Position numbers and translations under genes: made by a program. A stretch of 64,000 nt of DNA from positions 682,001 to 746,000 of the forward strand of contig JAUIRK010000885.1 in the NCBI GenBank assembly GCA_030549495.1. The letters are read 5' to 3'. Below the pieces are notes generated by a model, which was not told where the DNA came from, did not search any database, and saw nothing but the letters and a program-made list of their open reading frames with translations. Positions 33,172 to 43,602 of this stretch are shown piece after piece. The DNA is from Nectonema munidae (Eukaryota > Nematomorpha > Nectonematoida > Nectonematidae). The stretch's first letter is position 1. Each line of letters begins with the position of its first letter.

Positions 33172-33239
33172 GCGCCCCCCCGGGGGGGGGGGGCTCCTCC
33201 CCCCCCCCCCCCCCGGGGGGGGGGGGGGGGCCCCCCCCA
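33172..33239. repeat. C/G homopolymer inverted tract
   Basis: Alternating runs of C and G (7-17 bases each) with a ctcct interruption lie at the junction between two family fragments. The tract would fold on itself. Base counts are unreliable in such sequence. Confidence 0.8.
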
Positions 33240-33605
33240 ATAATTTTCTATAAGTAAGAGTTGCTGCTTGTTTATAAAGCATGTATGAGGATCGCATTTT
33301 TCCTATCGAACATATTTTACAGACGATGCGTGAGAGCTATATAATAATAATCCATTGCTTCAATATGCACACAATAAGTAAGCAATGTTTATCACAGTGT
33401 CTCGTAGTATTTTTGAGCAAACACATGTTGATGATCCACTAGATTTTCTCATCTTCTGTCACAGTGATTCTATTTCTCTTTATGTCTCCTCTGTTTTTCT
33501 CTTCCGCTTTCTCTGCTAAAACTCAATCATTCACTCAAGATCTCTTGTTTCACCAAGCCCTCTTCTCTTGTTAAGCTCTCCTATCTCATTCAGCTCTCTT
33601 CTCTC

Positions 33606-33699
33606 CAGTGACGTAGCTAGGCTGGGGCATGAGGGGCCGTGCCCTTTTTTGTTTTTAAATTGTGCCCCTTCTATCAACTTTTTTTTGGCTACACCACTG
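33606..33699. mobile_element. hAT MITE, internally deleted, 94 bp
   Basis: Ends are CAGTGACGTAGC and the complement of CAGTGGTGTAGC. Flanks cttctctc (33598-33605) and cttctgtc (33700-33707) are the same duplication seen around 32218-32415, with one change. It is the orthologous insertion to that MITE, shortened inside. Confidence 0.8.
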
Positions 33700-34165
33700 C
33701 TTCTGTCTAATTTGCATTTAGAGTTAAATTAAAATAGTTTTCAAACGTTATAATTTTATATCAATGAATATTGTTAGACTCGCGCTAAAAATTTTTTTTC
33801 AACAAGTCACTTAATCTTTATCACTACGTTTGCTACATTTTGTAACATTTGAAAATGAATATTTTGATTATCTATTCAGTTTAAAAGCAAGAATACTCTA
33901 TTTGCTTAATATTTGAGCAGAGATATTTTTTATAATGTTCGATTGTTACATTTTATAAGTAACACTGTACATAATCAAATCACTTTTTTTTAAGAAAATT
34001 TGTTGATTATTATAATAAAAATATAATATCGAAACAAAATGTTTCAGTTGTTAAAAATGTACTTGATCTATTTATGACAGCTGTCAGAATTTTATTTCTA
34101 GACAGAAATATTTCAAAAAAAACGCAATGATTTTCTTTTCTCGTATACTTTATTTATGTTAGTTT

Positions 34166-34511
34166 GGTCCTCGGACATTTCGCCCCATTATTTTCATAAG
34201 ACAGTTCGTCCCATGGACAATTCGCCCCATTATTTTCATAAGACAGTTCGTCCCATGGACAATTCGCCCCATTATTTTCATAAGACATTTTGTTTCATGG
34301 ACAATTCGCCCCGTTATTTTCATAAGACATTTTGTCTCATGGACAATTCTAAAAAATTAAGAGATAAATTGATTAATTTGAAATAATTTAATAGAGATAA
34401 AATAAACAAGAATATAAAAATTTTTAATAATTTTACACATATAATAAGCAAAGATGGATGAAACTAATAGCCTATGAGACAATTTGTCAGGGGGCGAAAT
34501 GTCTGTCGACC
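34166..34511. mobile_element. 346-bp inverted-repeat element (GGTC...GACC)
   Basis: Ends are GGTCCTCGGACATTTCGCCC and the near-complement GGGCGAAATGTCTGTCGACC. GTTAGTTT is duplicated at 34158-34165 and 34512-34519. The core is a 41-bp minisatellite (cataagacagttcgtccc, then atggacaattcgcc...) repeated about four times. The 76-codon ORF across it is a translation of the minisatellite and not a gene. Confidence 0.85.
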
Positions 34512-34734
34512 GTTAGTTTAAATAATTTTTTAATTATAAGGGCTAGCTACTTAAACGTTGGCTTTTGCTGCTTATAAAAACTTAAAAATATCAAATAAAC
34601 TCTAATTCTTTATGCCTCCTATTATTTTGAAATTATTCTGAGAACAGACGGTTCCATTTTAAAATAGTGAAAATTGCTTTATTAGTTTATTTTCTTTCCT
34701 TTCTCTCTTATGTTAATTATGTAGCAAATTTTAT

Positions 34735-34915
34735 AATTTTGAGTAAAAGATAAGGTGCAGCGGATGTATTTTCATTGACCAGGCACTGATGTACCGCTTA
34801 TGTCAAACTATGAACAAATTCGTATCGATGAGAAATCGAATCCAGAGGCTTCCGTGCTATGTCCATCATCTCAACCAACCTGTCATGCCACCCATAGAGT
34901 ATGCTGTAGGGGATA
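34735..34915 (-). repeat. tRNA-derived SINE in the right arm
   Basis: Inverted counterpart of 31279-31450. It includes cgaatccagaggcttccgtgc and tgtaccgcttatgtcaaac. Confidence 0.6.
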
Positions 34916-35190
34916 CGTCAAATTAGTTTTCAAAAAACTTAAGTTATGCTCTAAAATTTTTTAGTTTTTGTTGAAGCTCTATAACTTTTTCTGATAGACT
35001 TTTTTTCCTTAAAAGTTAATATAAAAGGCAAATCATTGCAAAATGTTAACAGTTATTTTACTTTTTGTAGCTTGTATCAATTTAGCTTTTAAACTATTTT
35101 TGAATGATGCTGAGTAAAATAAAATAATGCGATCTTAATTTTTAGTTTTATTTTTGTTTACACAATTATAACTTCGTTTTATACCCTTGC

Positions 35191-36188
35191 CCCTGAATCA
35201 ATCACATTTTTTCATATAAACATTGCAGGGTGTCTAGTAGACTCTTTGTCTTTACACTACATTCACTCATATAAAACTATCCAACCTTCAGTTATTTGTT
35301 TTCTCTATGAATCAAATATCCTTTCATCAATTCCTGTAATGTGCCTGGTAGACTACTTCATTTTTCAAATGAAAAGCCTATTCCACCTCCTAACATTTTT
35401 AGATTTTTTTTAACTAGTGTATATTCGATGGTTGTAGGTAAAAATGCCCCCAGAAAAAATGCCTCCAAAAAAATGCCCCAATTAAAAAGTAGGAAAAAAT
35501 GCCCCCTAATTTTTGATTTTCAGGATTTTTTTAATTATATAAATATTTTTTTGGCACCGTTTTGAAAGGCTAAATTTCTAAAATTTCTTAATCTATAGGG
35601 TTTTTTTAATAAGGTTCTTAAAAACAATATCAAAGGTGCAGATTTGTGGGAATGTGTTCCTAAAAGCAGTTAAAATACAAATTATATTTAGAAAGTGTTC
35701 TGATACACACAAAGTCCAAAAATATTTGCTGTTTTATAAAAAAAATTTTTTGTATTTAAAAAATTGTCGTATGCTGAGTTTTTTAGTTTACTTTAATTAA
35801 ATTTTAAATGTTTTAGATCAAAAGTTAACTTTTTTTTTAAAAAATCTTTGACATATCTTTTTTAAAAATTTTAATTAATAATTTTTTGAATTTTTTTGTG
35901 TTGGGGCATTTTTTCCTACTTTTTAATTGGGGGCATTTTTTCTGCGCACTATATTCGATATGCAAATTTAATTAAAATACTTTCGCTGGAAGTATAGTAT
36001 TTAGTCACCAATTTTGTAAAAAAAATATAAAGTAGTCTTATAAATTTACGACTTTAGGTATGCGCTGAATACACTCTATTTTAAAGGATGCTTAAATATT
36101 TGGTCTCCCGTGGTATTTCCAGACCACTAATTTTGAAAATTGCAAGAAAAAATTCCGCCCCCCAATAATTTTGAGGATGTGCGCCCCT
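35191..36188. other. interior of copy 3 beyond the palindrome
   Basis: Contains an inverted pair of aattaaaaagtaggaaaaaatgcccc-like words at about 35480-35510 and 35910-35945 (gggggcattttttc). This suggests another small MITE of about 500 bp, roughly 35440-35945. No gene. Confidence 0.4.
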
Positions 36189-36189
36189 G

Positions 36190-36799
36190 ATGAAGATATA
36201 TAACAACAAACAATATTGTATATTTTTGATGAATTTTTAATAAACTCCAAGATCACAGATTGAAATATAATTATAATTCTCTGCTCTGTAATTTGTTATA
36301 GATGGGAACTTAAAATTGTTTTAAATGTATTAAACTTAATTTTAAAAAAAAATACGTGAGTTATAGTAGAGTATTTTATAAATATTATAAATGAAGGTTT
36401 CAAAAAAAATTAAATCATTGTAAGTTAGTTATTAACAAATAGCCAAATTTATCTTGTAAAATAGAGTAAAATAGGCACATACTAAAATAAAAAAAAATAA
36501 GAGACATTTTAAATCTTTGAAGGGAAGTGCAAAGCTAGAAAAATAATTTTCATTAAATTCATCGTTTAAAACTTTCCTTAGTTACTTTGGGGACATTTCA
36601 TAATACATTTTTAGATCAAATACATGAGTGAGTGAGGAAATCTCTAAGCACTTTCCAGCTTTGACTGATATTCTTGCAGGTTGCTAGACTTTGGGATTTG
36701 ATGATTGCGTGGAGTTTAGTTGAAGAAACATTGTGGAATTCTAGTATTCTAGGAGAAAAATTGTATGTAGTATTTGTGTTCAGTATATAAAGTAAAGGA
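36190..36799. other. spacer between hAT composite and LINE
   Basis: Begins with the right ATGAAGAT duplication. No gene or clear repeat. Part near 36600-36800 may be the 3' untranslated region of the LINE on the minus strand. Confidence 0.35.
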
Positions 36800-36813
36800 T
36801 GATAAGAGTATAA

Positions 36814-38931
36814 TTAATTAAGAGGTGTGGGTGGAATAAGATTTTGGTGTGCGATAAAGATTGGTTCTATTTTGTTAATTAAAATGGAGATTTCTTGAAG
36901 TATAATTGGATGTTGTAAAAAATCATATAGAGAAGTAGGAGGTTCGTTAAAGTGTAGATTACAGAAATTAAGTAGTTTAACACGTAAATCGTTATAAATT
37001 GGACAGTAGAGAATTATGTGTAGGGGTGTTTCGATGTAGGGGCAACCAAATCTACATAATGGATTGTTGTGTAGTTTGAATCTATAGAAGTAGGAATAGG
37101 TTGGGCAGTGTGATGAGAACCACTTGATGGAGTTGCGGGAGAGAGTGATGTTTTTGTTGTCAATGGCAAAGTTTATCAAGGGTGGTGCGATATCAAGAGA
37201 TGACCATGTGTTTAGTATAGATGCATATGCGGCTTTAATGATAGTGGATAAAGGGAGAGAAGGTAAGATAAAGGAATGCGTGCTTGAAGGTAGTGTTTTA
37301 GATAGTCTGTCAACACTATTGTTTTCAGTGCAGGTGGAGTGTGCGGGAGACCAATAGATTGTTATGTTGAAATAATTGGAAAGTTGGATAAGTTTTGTGG
37401 CTAAGCTGTAAGAGGATTGAGGGATTTTGTGATTAAGATTTAGGTCGTTGATGATGTTTTGGGCATCGGTGTAAAAGTGTATTTGAGTAAAGTTCAGGCC
37501 GTAGATGTGAAGATTGTCTATGAGGTGATTACAGGGAGCTAAAATAGCGAGAGTTTCTGTTTTGTATGATGAGGTGTTGGAGTCAATATGTAAGACCATA
37601 GATGTAAACGGAGTTGGAGAATTGGTGATGTAAAAGGTGTAGGCAGCTGAACCATGGAATACAGTTTTGGAACCGTCGGTAAAAATAAATAAGTGTTTTG
37701 TAAGAGTGGGATCTGAGCGTTGCTTTTTGATTAGGTTGATAGCGATGTTTTTGTGTTTGCATAAGACCAGATTGTAGGGCGTAATTTTAGAAGGATGAAT
37801 AAGAGAGATAGGATGGATTTCAGGTGATATAGAGTAGTGGGTAAGATGTGGAATGTATTTGTTGCAGATGGTGGTAAAATATAAAAGCATTTTGGATGAG
37901 AAGGGTGTGTATAACGTGGTGAAGTGATGGATAGAGGGTAATGCTTTGAAAGTTTTGGAGTAATGATTTACAATTGTTAATTGTAGTTTATATAGGATAG
38001 GGAGAGTGTGCGTGAAAAGTTCGAGTTTAGAAGTTGAGGTAGTGTGATAGGCGTTTGTAATCGTGAGGAGGCAGGTGCGGTGAATTTTGTTTATGAGGGT
38101 TCTGGTATTTTGTAGTTTTAAAGTGTGACCCCATGATAGAATGCCGTATTGAATAATAGGTAAGACAATAGAAGAGTATATATATTTAGAAATTTTTGGG
38201 TGGAGACCCCATTTGTATGATATGGCTTTTTTGAATAAAAAGATTGTAGATGCTAGTTTGGGGAGTACATTCTTTAGATGTAGAGAGAATTTTAGGTTGG
38301 ATTGGAAAGTAATGCCAAGATATTTTAGGTGAGTAACAGGTGTGATAAGATTAGATGAATTTGTGTAAAGAGGTTGTGGTTAGATTCTTTTGCGTGTAAA
38401 GTGAATTACATTGAGCTTAGATCTGTTAAAATGGATTTTGTATTTTAGTGCAAGTGTATCGATTTGGTTTAAGAGGTTAGTAGCATTGGTGATGTTTGTG
38501 TTTTGATTTGGGTTGGTAAATGTAAAGAGAATATCATCAGAATAACATTGAGCAAAGTGTGAGTTAGAATTTATGTATGATAAGAGTGGATTGATGAGTA
38601 TGAGCCATAAGATGTCAGAAAGGCAACCCCCTTGTGGTGTAGAAAGGGAGAGTTGTTTAATGTGGATGTTGTTGTTGTGGAAGAAAGTTAAAATGCGGTT
38701 GTTTAGGTAGTTTTGTATGAATTTGATAATATAAAGTGGATATTTATTTTCAATAAGATTGTGGAGGATTGCAGGGTGCCATGCAGAGTTAAACGCATTG
38801 TCGATATCTAGAAATGTGGTTGTCGCAATGTTGTTGTGACTGAGGGTGTGTTCTAGGAAGAGTGAGAGGCGAGTCAATGCGAGTTCAGTGTTTCTGTTTG
38901 GGAGGTATGCAAATTGATTTGGATGAATCAA
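36814..38931 (-). pseudogene. LINE RT-RNase H ORF, one in-frame stop
   Basis: One minus-strand frame covers about 2.1 kb. The reverse transcriptase part (38380-38931) has QFAYLPNRNTELAL, the first-Asp motif TTFLDIDNAFNSAW, PQGGCLSD, and CYSDDILF in place of the common YADD. A TAG at 38380-38382 interrupts the frame, which then continues without another break through the RT thumb (LKYLGITF, IQYGILSWG). The RNase H core follows with all four acidic residues (TDGSK, ETLAI, FYTDAQN, NSVDRLSK). It ends in a C-x3-C...H-x4-C motif (CRFGCPYIETPLHIILYCP). The enzyme copies element RNA into DNA at a nicked target. This near-intact state suggests a recent insertion. Confidence 0.85.
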
Positions 38932-40386
38932 GTTGTTTTTGAATATATAGTGTAATAGGCGTTTTCTTAGTAATTTTTCTAAAATTTTGCCAAGAGTTGG
39001 AAGGATTGAAATGGGTCGCCAGTTTTTAATTTGGTCATGGTTTCGGTTTGGTTTTGGAATGAGAATTAATTTGCAGATCTTCCAAATGTTAGGGAAAAAG
39101 CTATGTTTGAGGCAAGCGTTGTAAATGTTAAGGATGTGAGGTTTTAAAATGTGATAAGCTTTTTTTTTATGTATTTTGATGATATGTAATCAAGGCTAGA
39201 GGATGATTTGGATGTGAGGTTATTAATAGTATGATTTAATTCTTTATCTGTGATGGGTGGGAAGAAGGTTACTGTGTTATGTGTAAGATGATGATGAACT
39301 GATTTCCTAATCATTGTGTTGAAGATATTATCTGAATCTTCTGTATCAGAAGGGAAAAGTGAGTTTAAGAAAGGGGGGTTGATGTGTGTAGTGGTGTTAG
39401 AGTTTGGAAGAAGGTGCTGTGGTAGAGGGGTCTGAGATTTATTGTTTTTGAGTTTGTTTATTTGATGCCATGGGTTTGAGGGGGTTTGGTTGCAGAACTT
39501 AATCCAGGATTGTTTTTTAGCTTGTGTGATGGCGCTTTTGAATTTATGTTTGAGGGTGAAGTAAGATTGGATAGAGGAAGGGGTATATCATTTTCTTAAT
39601 CGTTTTAGTGAGGCTCGAAGTTCTTTTTTGAGGGATAAAAGTTGAGAATTCCAAAAGTAGGCGTTTTGCCTCTTGAATTGTTGATTGTTTGGGATAGATG
39701 CTTGGATGCAAGATGTAATATTTTTATTGAGATATGTTGCAGATGATTCAATATTTTTGGTTGATTCAGTATTGAGAGGTTTATAACTTAGATTAAGTTG
39801 AAGTTTTTGAAAGTATGAGGTCCAAAAGATTTGATTTCCAAATTGAGGACAGAAAAGTTTTGATTGAATAGGTCGCAGGTAAACTTGAAAGGTAATGTAG
39901 CAATGGTCAGATGCGGAATGAGTATTGGAGATGCACCAGTTGTGAATGAGATTTAGCGAATGATAGGTTGTTATAGTTAGATCGATGTGTGATTTATAGA
40001 GTTTATTTTGATTCAGTTTCATAAAAGTTGGGTGTTTGTTATTGTCGGCTGTAGTTAAATTGTTGGAGGCAAGAAAGTTTTAAGTGAGAGTACCACGATT
40101 GTTAGTTTTGGTATCCCAAATGAAAGATCTTGCGTTCAGATCAGCAGAGATGATAATATGGTGATTTTTTGGTAGCTCAGATGTGATTTTATTGAAAACT
40201 TGTGCAAATTTGTTAGAAATAGGAAGATCGGAGGATGGCGGAGAATAAAGTGAGTAATAGAGTAATGGTAATGGTTTGGTAGGGATGAGGATAAAAACGT
40301 GTTTTGAGTCAGAATGTTGGAATAGAGGAGTATTGTGAATCATTGATCGATTTTCAAAGCAAAAAGAAAGAAGAAAAGACTTTGTA
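38932..40386 (-). pseudogene. LINE endonuclease and linker, broken
   Basis: A second minus-strand frame encodes the C-terminal two thirds of an AP-type endonuclease. It has HIIISADLNARSFIWDTKTN (the D-x-N pair), then SHIDLTI and SASDHCYITF (the terminal SDH). In-frame stops lie at 40080-40082 (TAA) and 39588-39590 (TGA). The frame continues through a linker with NPWHQINKLKNN and NNLTSKSSSSLD. It shifts in an A-run near 39165 into the RT frame. The N-terminal endonuclease residues are missing. Together with the TAG downstream this makes three stops and one frameshift across the element. Confidence 0.8.
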
Positions 40387-40471
40387 ATATAATTTTAATC
40401 ATTTATTTTACATACGTTTTCAAATTTTTTCCCTAATAAAATGTGTAAAATATTTTGATAATATTATTATA

Positions 40472-40499
40472 CCCCCCCCCCCCCCCCCCCCCCCCCCCT
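40472..40499. repeat. poly-C run
   Basis: About 28 consecutive C residues just beyond the LINE 5' boundary. The length is unreliable. Confidence 0.9.
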
Positions 40500-41659
40500 A
40501 CAAAAGATTTCTGGATCCCCCACTGATGCAGAGTATTCGTTTAATGGAGGTATATGCATGAGTGTGTATTTGCATGTGTATTGTGGAATGTGAATATATG
40601 GTTCGTTAATAAAAATGATGTCATATGTAAATGACATTAATATATTGTAGAGGTTGTTCCATGCAGTTCTGGAGTGGTTAAGATTAATGTGAAGAAAATT
40701 TAGTATAAGAAATTTGATATGGAGAGTTTATGGTTTATATAAAAATATCATGCTCCCTCGCAAGAAGGATCATTTTAGACCACCTCGGAAGACGGGTCAT
40801 TTTAGACCACCTAGGAAGACGGATCATTTTAGACCACCTCGGAAGACGGATCTATGCCGTAAAACTACAAAAAAAATTTTAAGTAAAAGCTTCAAATTTT
40901 GACTTTATTGTCAATAACTTTTTTTGATATTTTCAAAGATATAATTTTTACCGTCTTATTTCTTTTATTATGTTTGTTATAGAAATTTTCACCAAAATAG
41001 TTAACGCCATCTATATTTTTTTTTCTGAAAAATGCCACTAGACTTTTTTAATCTGTTTTTCATTATGTTCAATTAATTATTAGCAAAAAATTAATTTTTT
41101 GTGCATATTTTTCTCATTACACTTAGTTCATGTATTTTTTGTAAAAAAATTTAATGCTATCTATTCAAAAAGAAGAAGTGTCATTTGAACGTTTGGAATT
41201 TACTGGAAGTTTAACACTTTTCATAAGTAAAATCCAATAATTCACATAAATCTTTTAGTGAAATCTATTTGTAAACACATTTTTTGTTGATGAGAAAACG
41301 CATGAAGCTAAACTAGCAGAGAAAAGATTCATAATAAAACATACAAGCTGATTTATATAACAACATTACATATATAACTTGCATACATTAGGAATCATAT
41401 AAAATTGAAGTTTGTTTATGTATGTGCAATATTTATATCGATACTTTACCATATCGAATATGTTGAAATGTAAACATTTTATCAATAAAGCCACATGTTT
41501 ATATATGCGCCGCAGTATCGTTGCGTTGAAGTGAGTGAAATTGTTATCTGTATAATCTTGAAAATCCTTGATTGAAAATTGGTTTCTAATACGTTATTTT
41601 GCTATTGAATAAATTTCATTGCGTTTTTGCTAATCTCGCGACGTATTTTCCACTCATAT
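40500..41659. other. spacer and probable 5' flank of piggyBac relic
   Basis: Apart from the 27-bp repeats at 40760 no feature is recognised. The element's left terminus should lie here, but I cannot identify TTAA plus a matching inverted repeat. Confidence 0.35.
40760..40856 (+). repeat. 27-bp tandem repeat, about 3.5 copies
   Basis: The unit is ggaagacggatcattttaga plus ccacctc. Copies differ by single bases. A 62-codon ORF through it is simply the repeat translated. Confidence 0.85.
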
Positions 41660-43602
41660 ATGTCTTCAAATAGCTCCTCTTCGAAAACGGTATCCACTAG
41701 TGATTTTTCTGATTACTGTAAAACGGAAGACTAATCAAATAGCAGTTCAAGTTCTTTCGAAGGCATTGATCTTCCGTCTTATGATGGTCTTTCTGCTCCA
41801 GATGGTACTATTTACCGATGGAATCCTTTTTCTAGCGTTGGAAGACCTATTTCGCAAAATATAAGAAATGTATATTCTGATCCTGCTGGTCCAAAAGGAG
41901 AGGCCAAAATCTAACTGACTCTCTCAAAATATTTAATCTATTTTTCACTCAAGAGTTATTACTGCATATTTTTTCCTGCACAAAACTAAAAATGGATCAC
42001 TTTTATCGGTAAGTTTTTTATTATTTTCAACAGATTTATACTTATTTGACAAACATTATAGTTTAGTAGTTTTTGTATTTTATATAAAAGTCAAAAAAAT
42101 TGAATGTCTAATTGCACATTTTTTACTACATTTTGTCCTTTATAGTAGTAAAAATTCCCCTTAAAAATTTGTATTATTTTGAACAAATACTCTCAAATTA
42201 AAAAAATAACTATTTTTTAATTTTGGTTTCCTTCAATATCCCCAAACATAAGTTCGAAATAAGTATAAATTTGATGAAGTTTTTGATTAAATATTTTTAA
42301 CAACAAATATTTTTAGAAATAAAAGTAGTTCGTCAGAAACCTTGTACTACTGCTATCAAAAATTTTCAATGAGTGACTTTCTCGCATACATCGCATGTTT
42401 GTTTCATATTGGTCAGGCTAGAAATCAACATTTAGATATAAAATACCTATTCTCCCATAAGAATGGAGAGCCTTTTCTCAAAACAGCTTTGAATAGAGAT
42501 ATGTTTTTATTAATTCATAAATTCATTTGCTTTGACGACAAAACCCAAAGAAATTCATCAGATAAACTTTCTGCAATTCGATGTTTACATGATCACTTTT
42601 CTCACATTTATAGTAAGTATTATACTCCTCAAGATTACGTAACCATTGACGAGCAACTTGTAAAGTTCAGAGGAAGAACTTCTTTGAAAATATATGATCA
42701 ATCTAAGCCTGGCCGCTATGGTATAAAATGTTACCACTGTAACGATGCTCGAAGCTATTATGTTTTTAAACCTGAAATCTATATACCTGGTTTACCTGAC
42801 AAAAACTACTTTTCTTCTGAAGAAATAGTTAAACGACTAGTTTTGGGATCTAATATACCAAAAGGATATGGTATTTACATGGATCGTTTTTTTACATCCC
42901 ATAATTTATGTAAATGGGCAAATAATAATGGTTATACTCTTTGTGGAACTGACAGAGCTACACGAAGATTTATGCCCCACATAATCAGACCTAGTTATTT
43001 GAAAGACTTGAAACTTGCTGAGTATGAAAGTAAATTTTTATACAGCGAACATGCATCGCTTACTGCATATATACCTCACAAACACGCAAGAAAAAACTTC
43101 AAAGTAGTGTATATCCTTTCATCACAGCACCTTGGTAAAATAGAGGTGGTAGGAGAACGAAGTAAGCCAGAAACTATTTTAGAATACAATAAGTTTAAAT
43201 CTGGAGTTGACATTGTAAACAAGATGCTTAGAGAGTTTACATATTACAAGCCTTCAAGAAAATGGCCGTTTTTACTTTTTTGCAACTATCTAGTAATTTT
43301 ACGGCATAATTCTTCTCAACAATTTCCATCAACTCGTAAAAGTAAAAGTGAGATCTATCTTTGAAGCTTAGCGAACTTTCCATGAAAGTGAGGCAAAACG
43401 ATTCTTTTACGCATAGTGTGACAAGAGATTTGATTAGATTTTTCGGCATTGAAGAAGATTTTGTTGTCCCCACAACATCCACTCGCGGTTATTGTTATGT
43501 TTCATCATGCAAGCAGAAAAAAGAGGAACTAGAAAATGTTATAGATGTAAAAAGCCCATATGTAAAATTCATACAAATTTTTTCTGTCATAATTGCTCTT
43601 AA
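41660..43602 (+). pseudogene. piggyBac transposase, broken
   Basis: The DDE_Tnp_1_7-type transposase starts at MSSNSSSSKT (41660) and has an acidic N-terminal region with PDGTIYRWNPF. A stop lies at about 41732. A likely intron runs from GT at about 42009 (cggtaagt) to the AG at about 42316 (tttttag). The main core is open at 42342-43364. It carries TIDEQLVKFRGR, KPGRYGIKCY, YMDRFFTS and SGVDIVNKM, preserving the three catalytic Asp residues, and SRKWPFLLFCNYL follows. Frame changes occur near 43355 and near 43520. They lead to the Cys-rich domain KCYRCKKPICKIH...CHNCS, ending at 43600-43602. piggyBac inserts at TTAA and excises precisely. The preserved core suggests moderate age. Confidence 0.85.

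Larger units (their letters stand above)
33290..35190 (+). repeat. right arm of palindrome (family copy 3)
   Basis: Inverted match to 31000-32745. It contains the shorter MITE (33606-33699) and a 346-bp extra element (34166-34511) not present in the other arm. Confidence 0.85.
32853..36189 (+). mobile_element. hAT-type composite element with perfect 8-bp duplications (copy 3)
   Basis: The left end is CAGGGGCGCACATCC, and the right end is its exact complement GGATGTGCGCCCCTG. ATGAAGAT flanks both sides (32845-32852 and 36190-36197). The 3.3-kb interior is non-coding and mosaic: a partial direct copy of the SINE block (33000-33161), a C/G homopolymer tract, the shared body, the MITE at 33606, the right palindrome arm, and the element at 34166. 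It encodes no transposase and must have been mobilised in trans. The intact duplication marks it as the youngest layer here. Confidence 0.85.
36800..40390 (-). mobile_element. LINE with endonuclease, RT and RNase H, 5'-truncated
   Basis: A continuous non-LTR retrotransposon body of about 3.6 kb is read on the minus strand: endonuclease fragment, linker, reverse transcriptase, RNase H, then a Cys/His motif. The RNase H domain and layout point to the I/R1/LOA-type group within the Jockey superfamily. Codon use is strongly C/A at third positions, unlike its neighbours. The 5' end stops near 40390, close to a poly-C run, and lacks the start of the endonuclease. No poly(A) tail is obvious at the 3' side. 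Confidence 0.85.

Noticed and set aside
30357-33297. Serine-rich and proline/glycine-rich ORFs in the 30-33 kb repeats
   Set aside because: They fall in repeat bodies and homopolymer runs and differ between copies by frame changes.
34156-34386. Plus-strand ORF with a repeated DNSPHYFHKT peptide as a repeat protein
   Set aside because: It is the 41-bp minisatellite inside a 346-bp element whose insertion is shown by the empty site in the other arm.
37124-37357. Plus-strand ORF inside the LINE
   Set aside because: Antisense shadow of the RNase H frame on the minus strand.
40714-40902. Plus-strand ORF with repeated HFRPPRKTD
   Set aside because: Direct translation of the 27-bp tandem repeat; no start context or further coding sequence.
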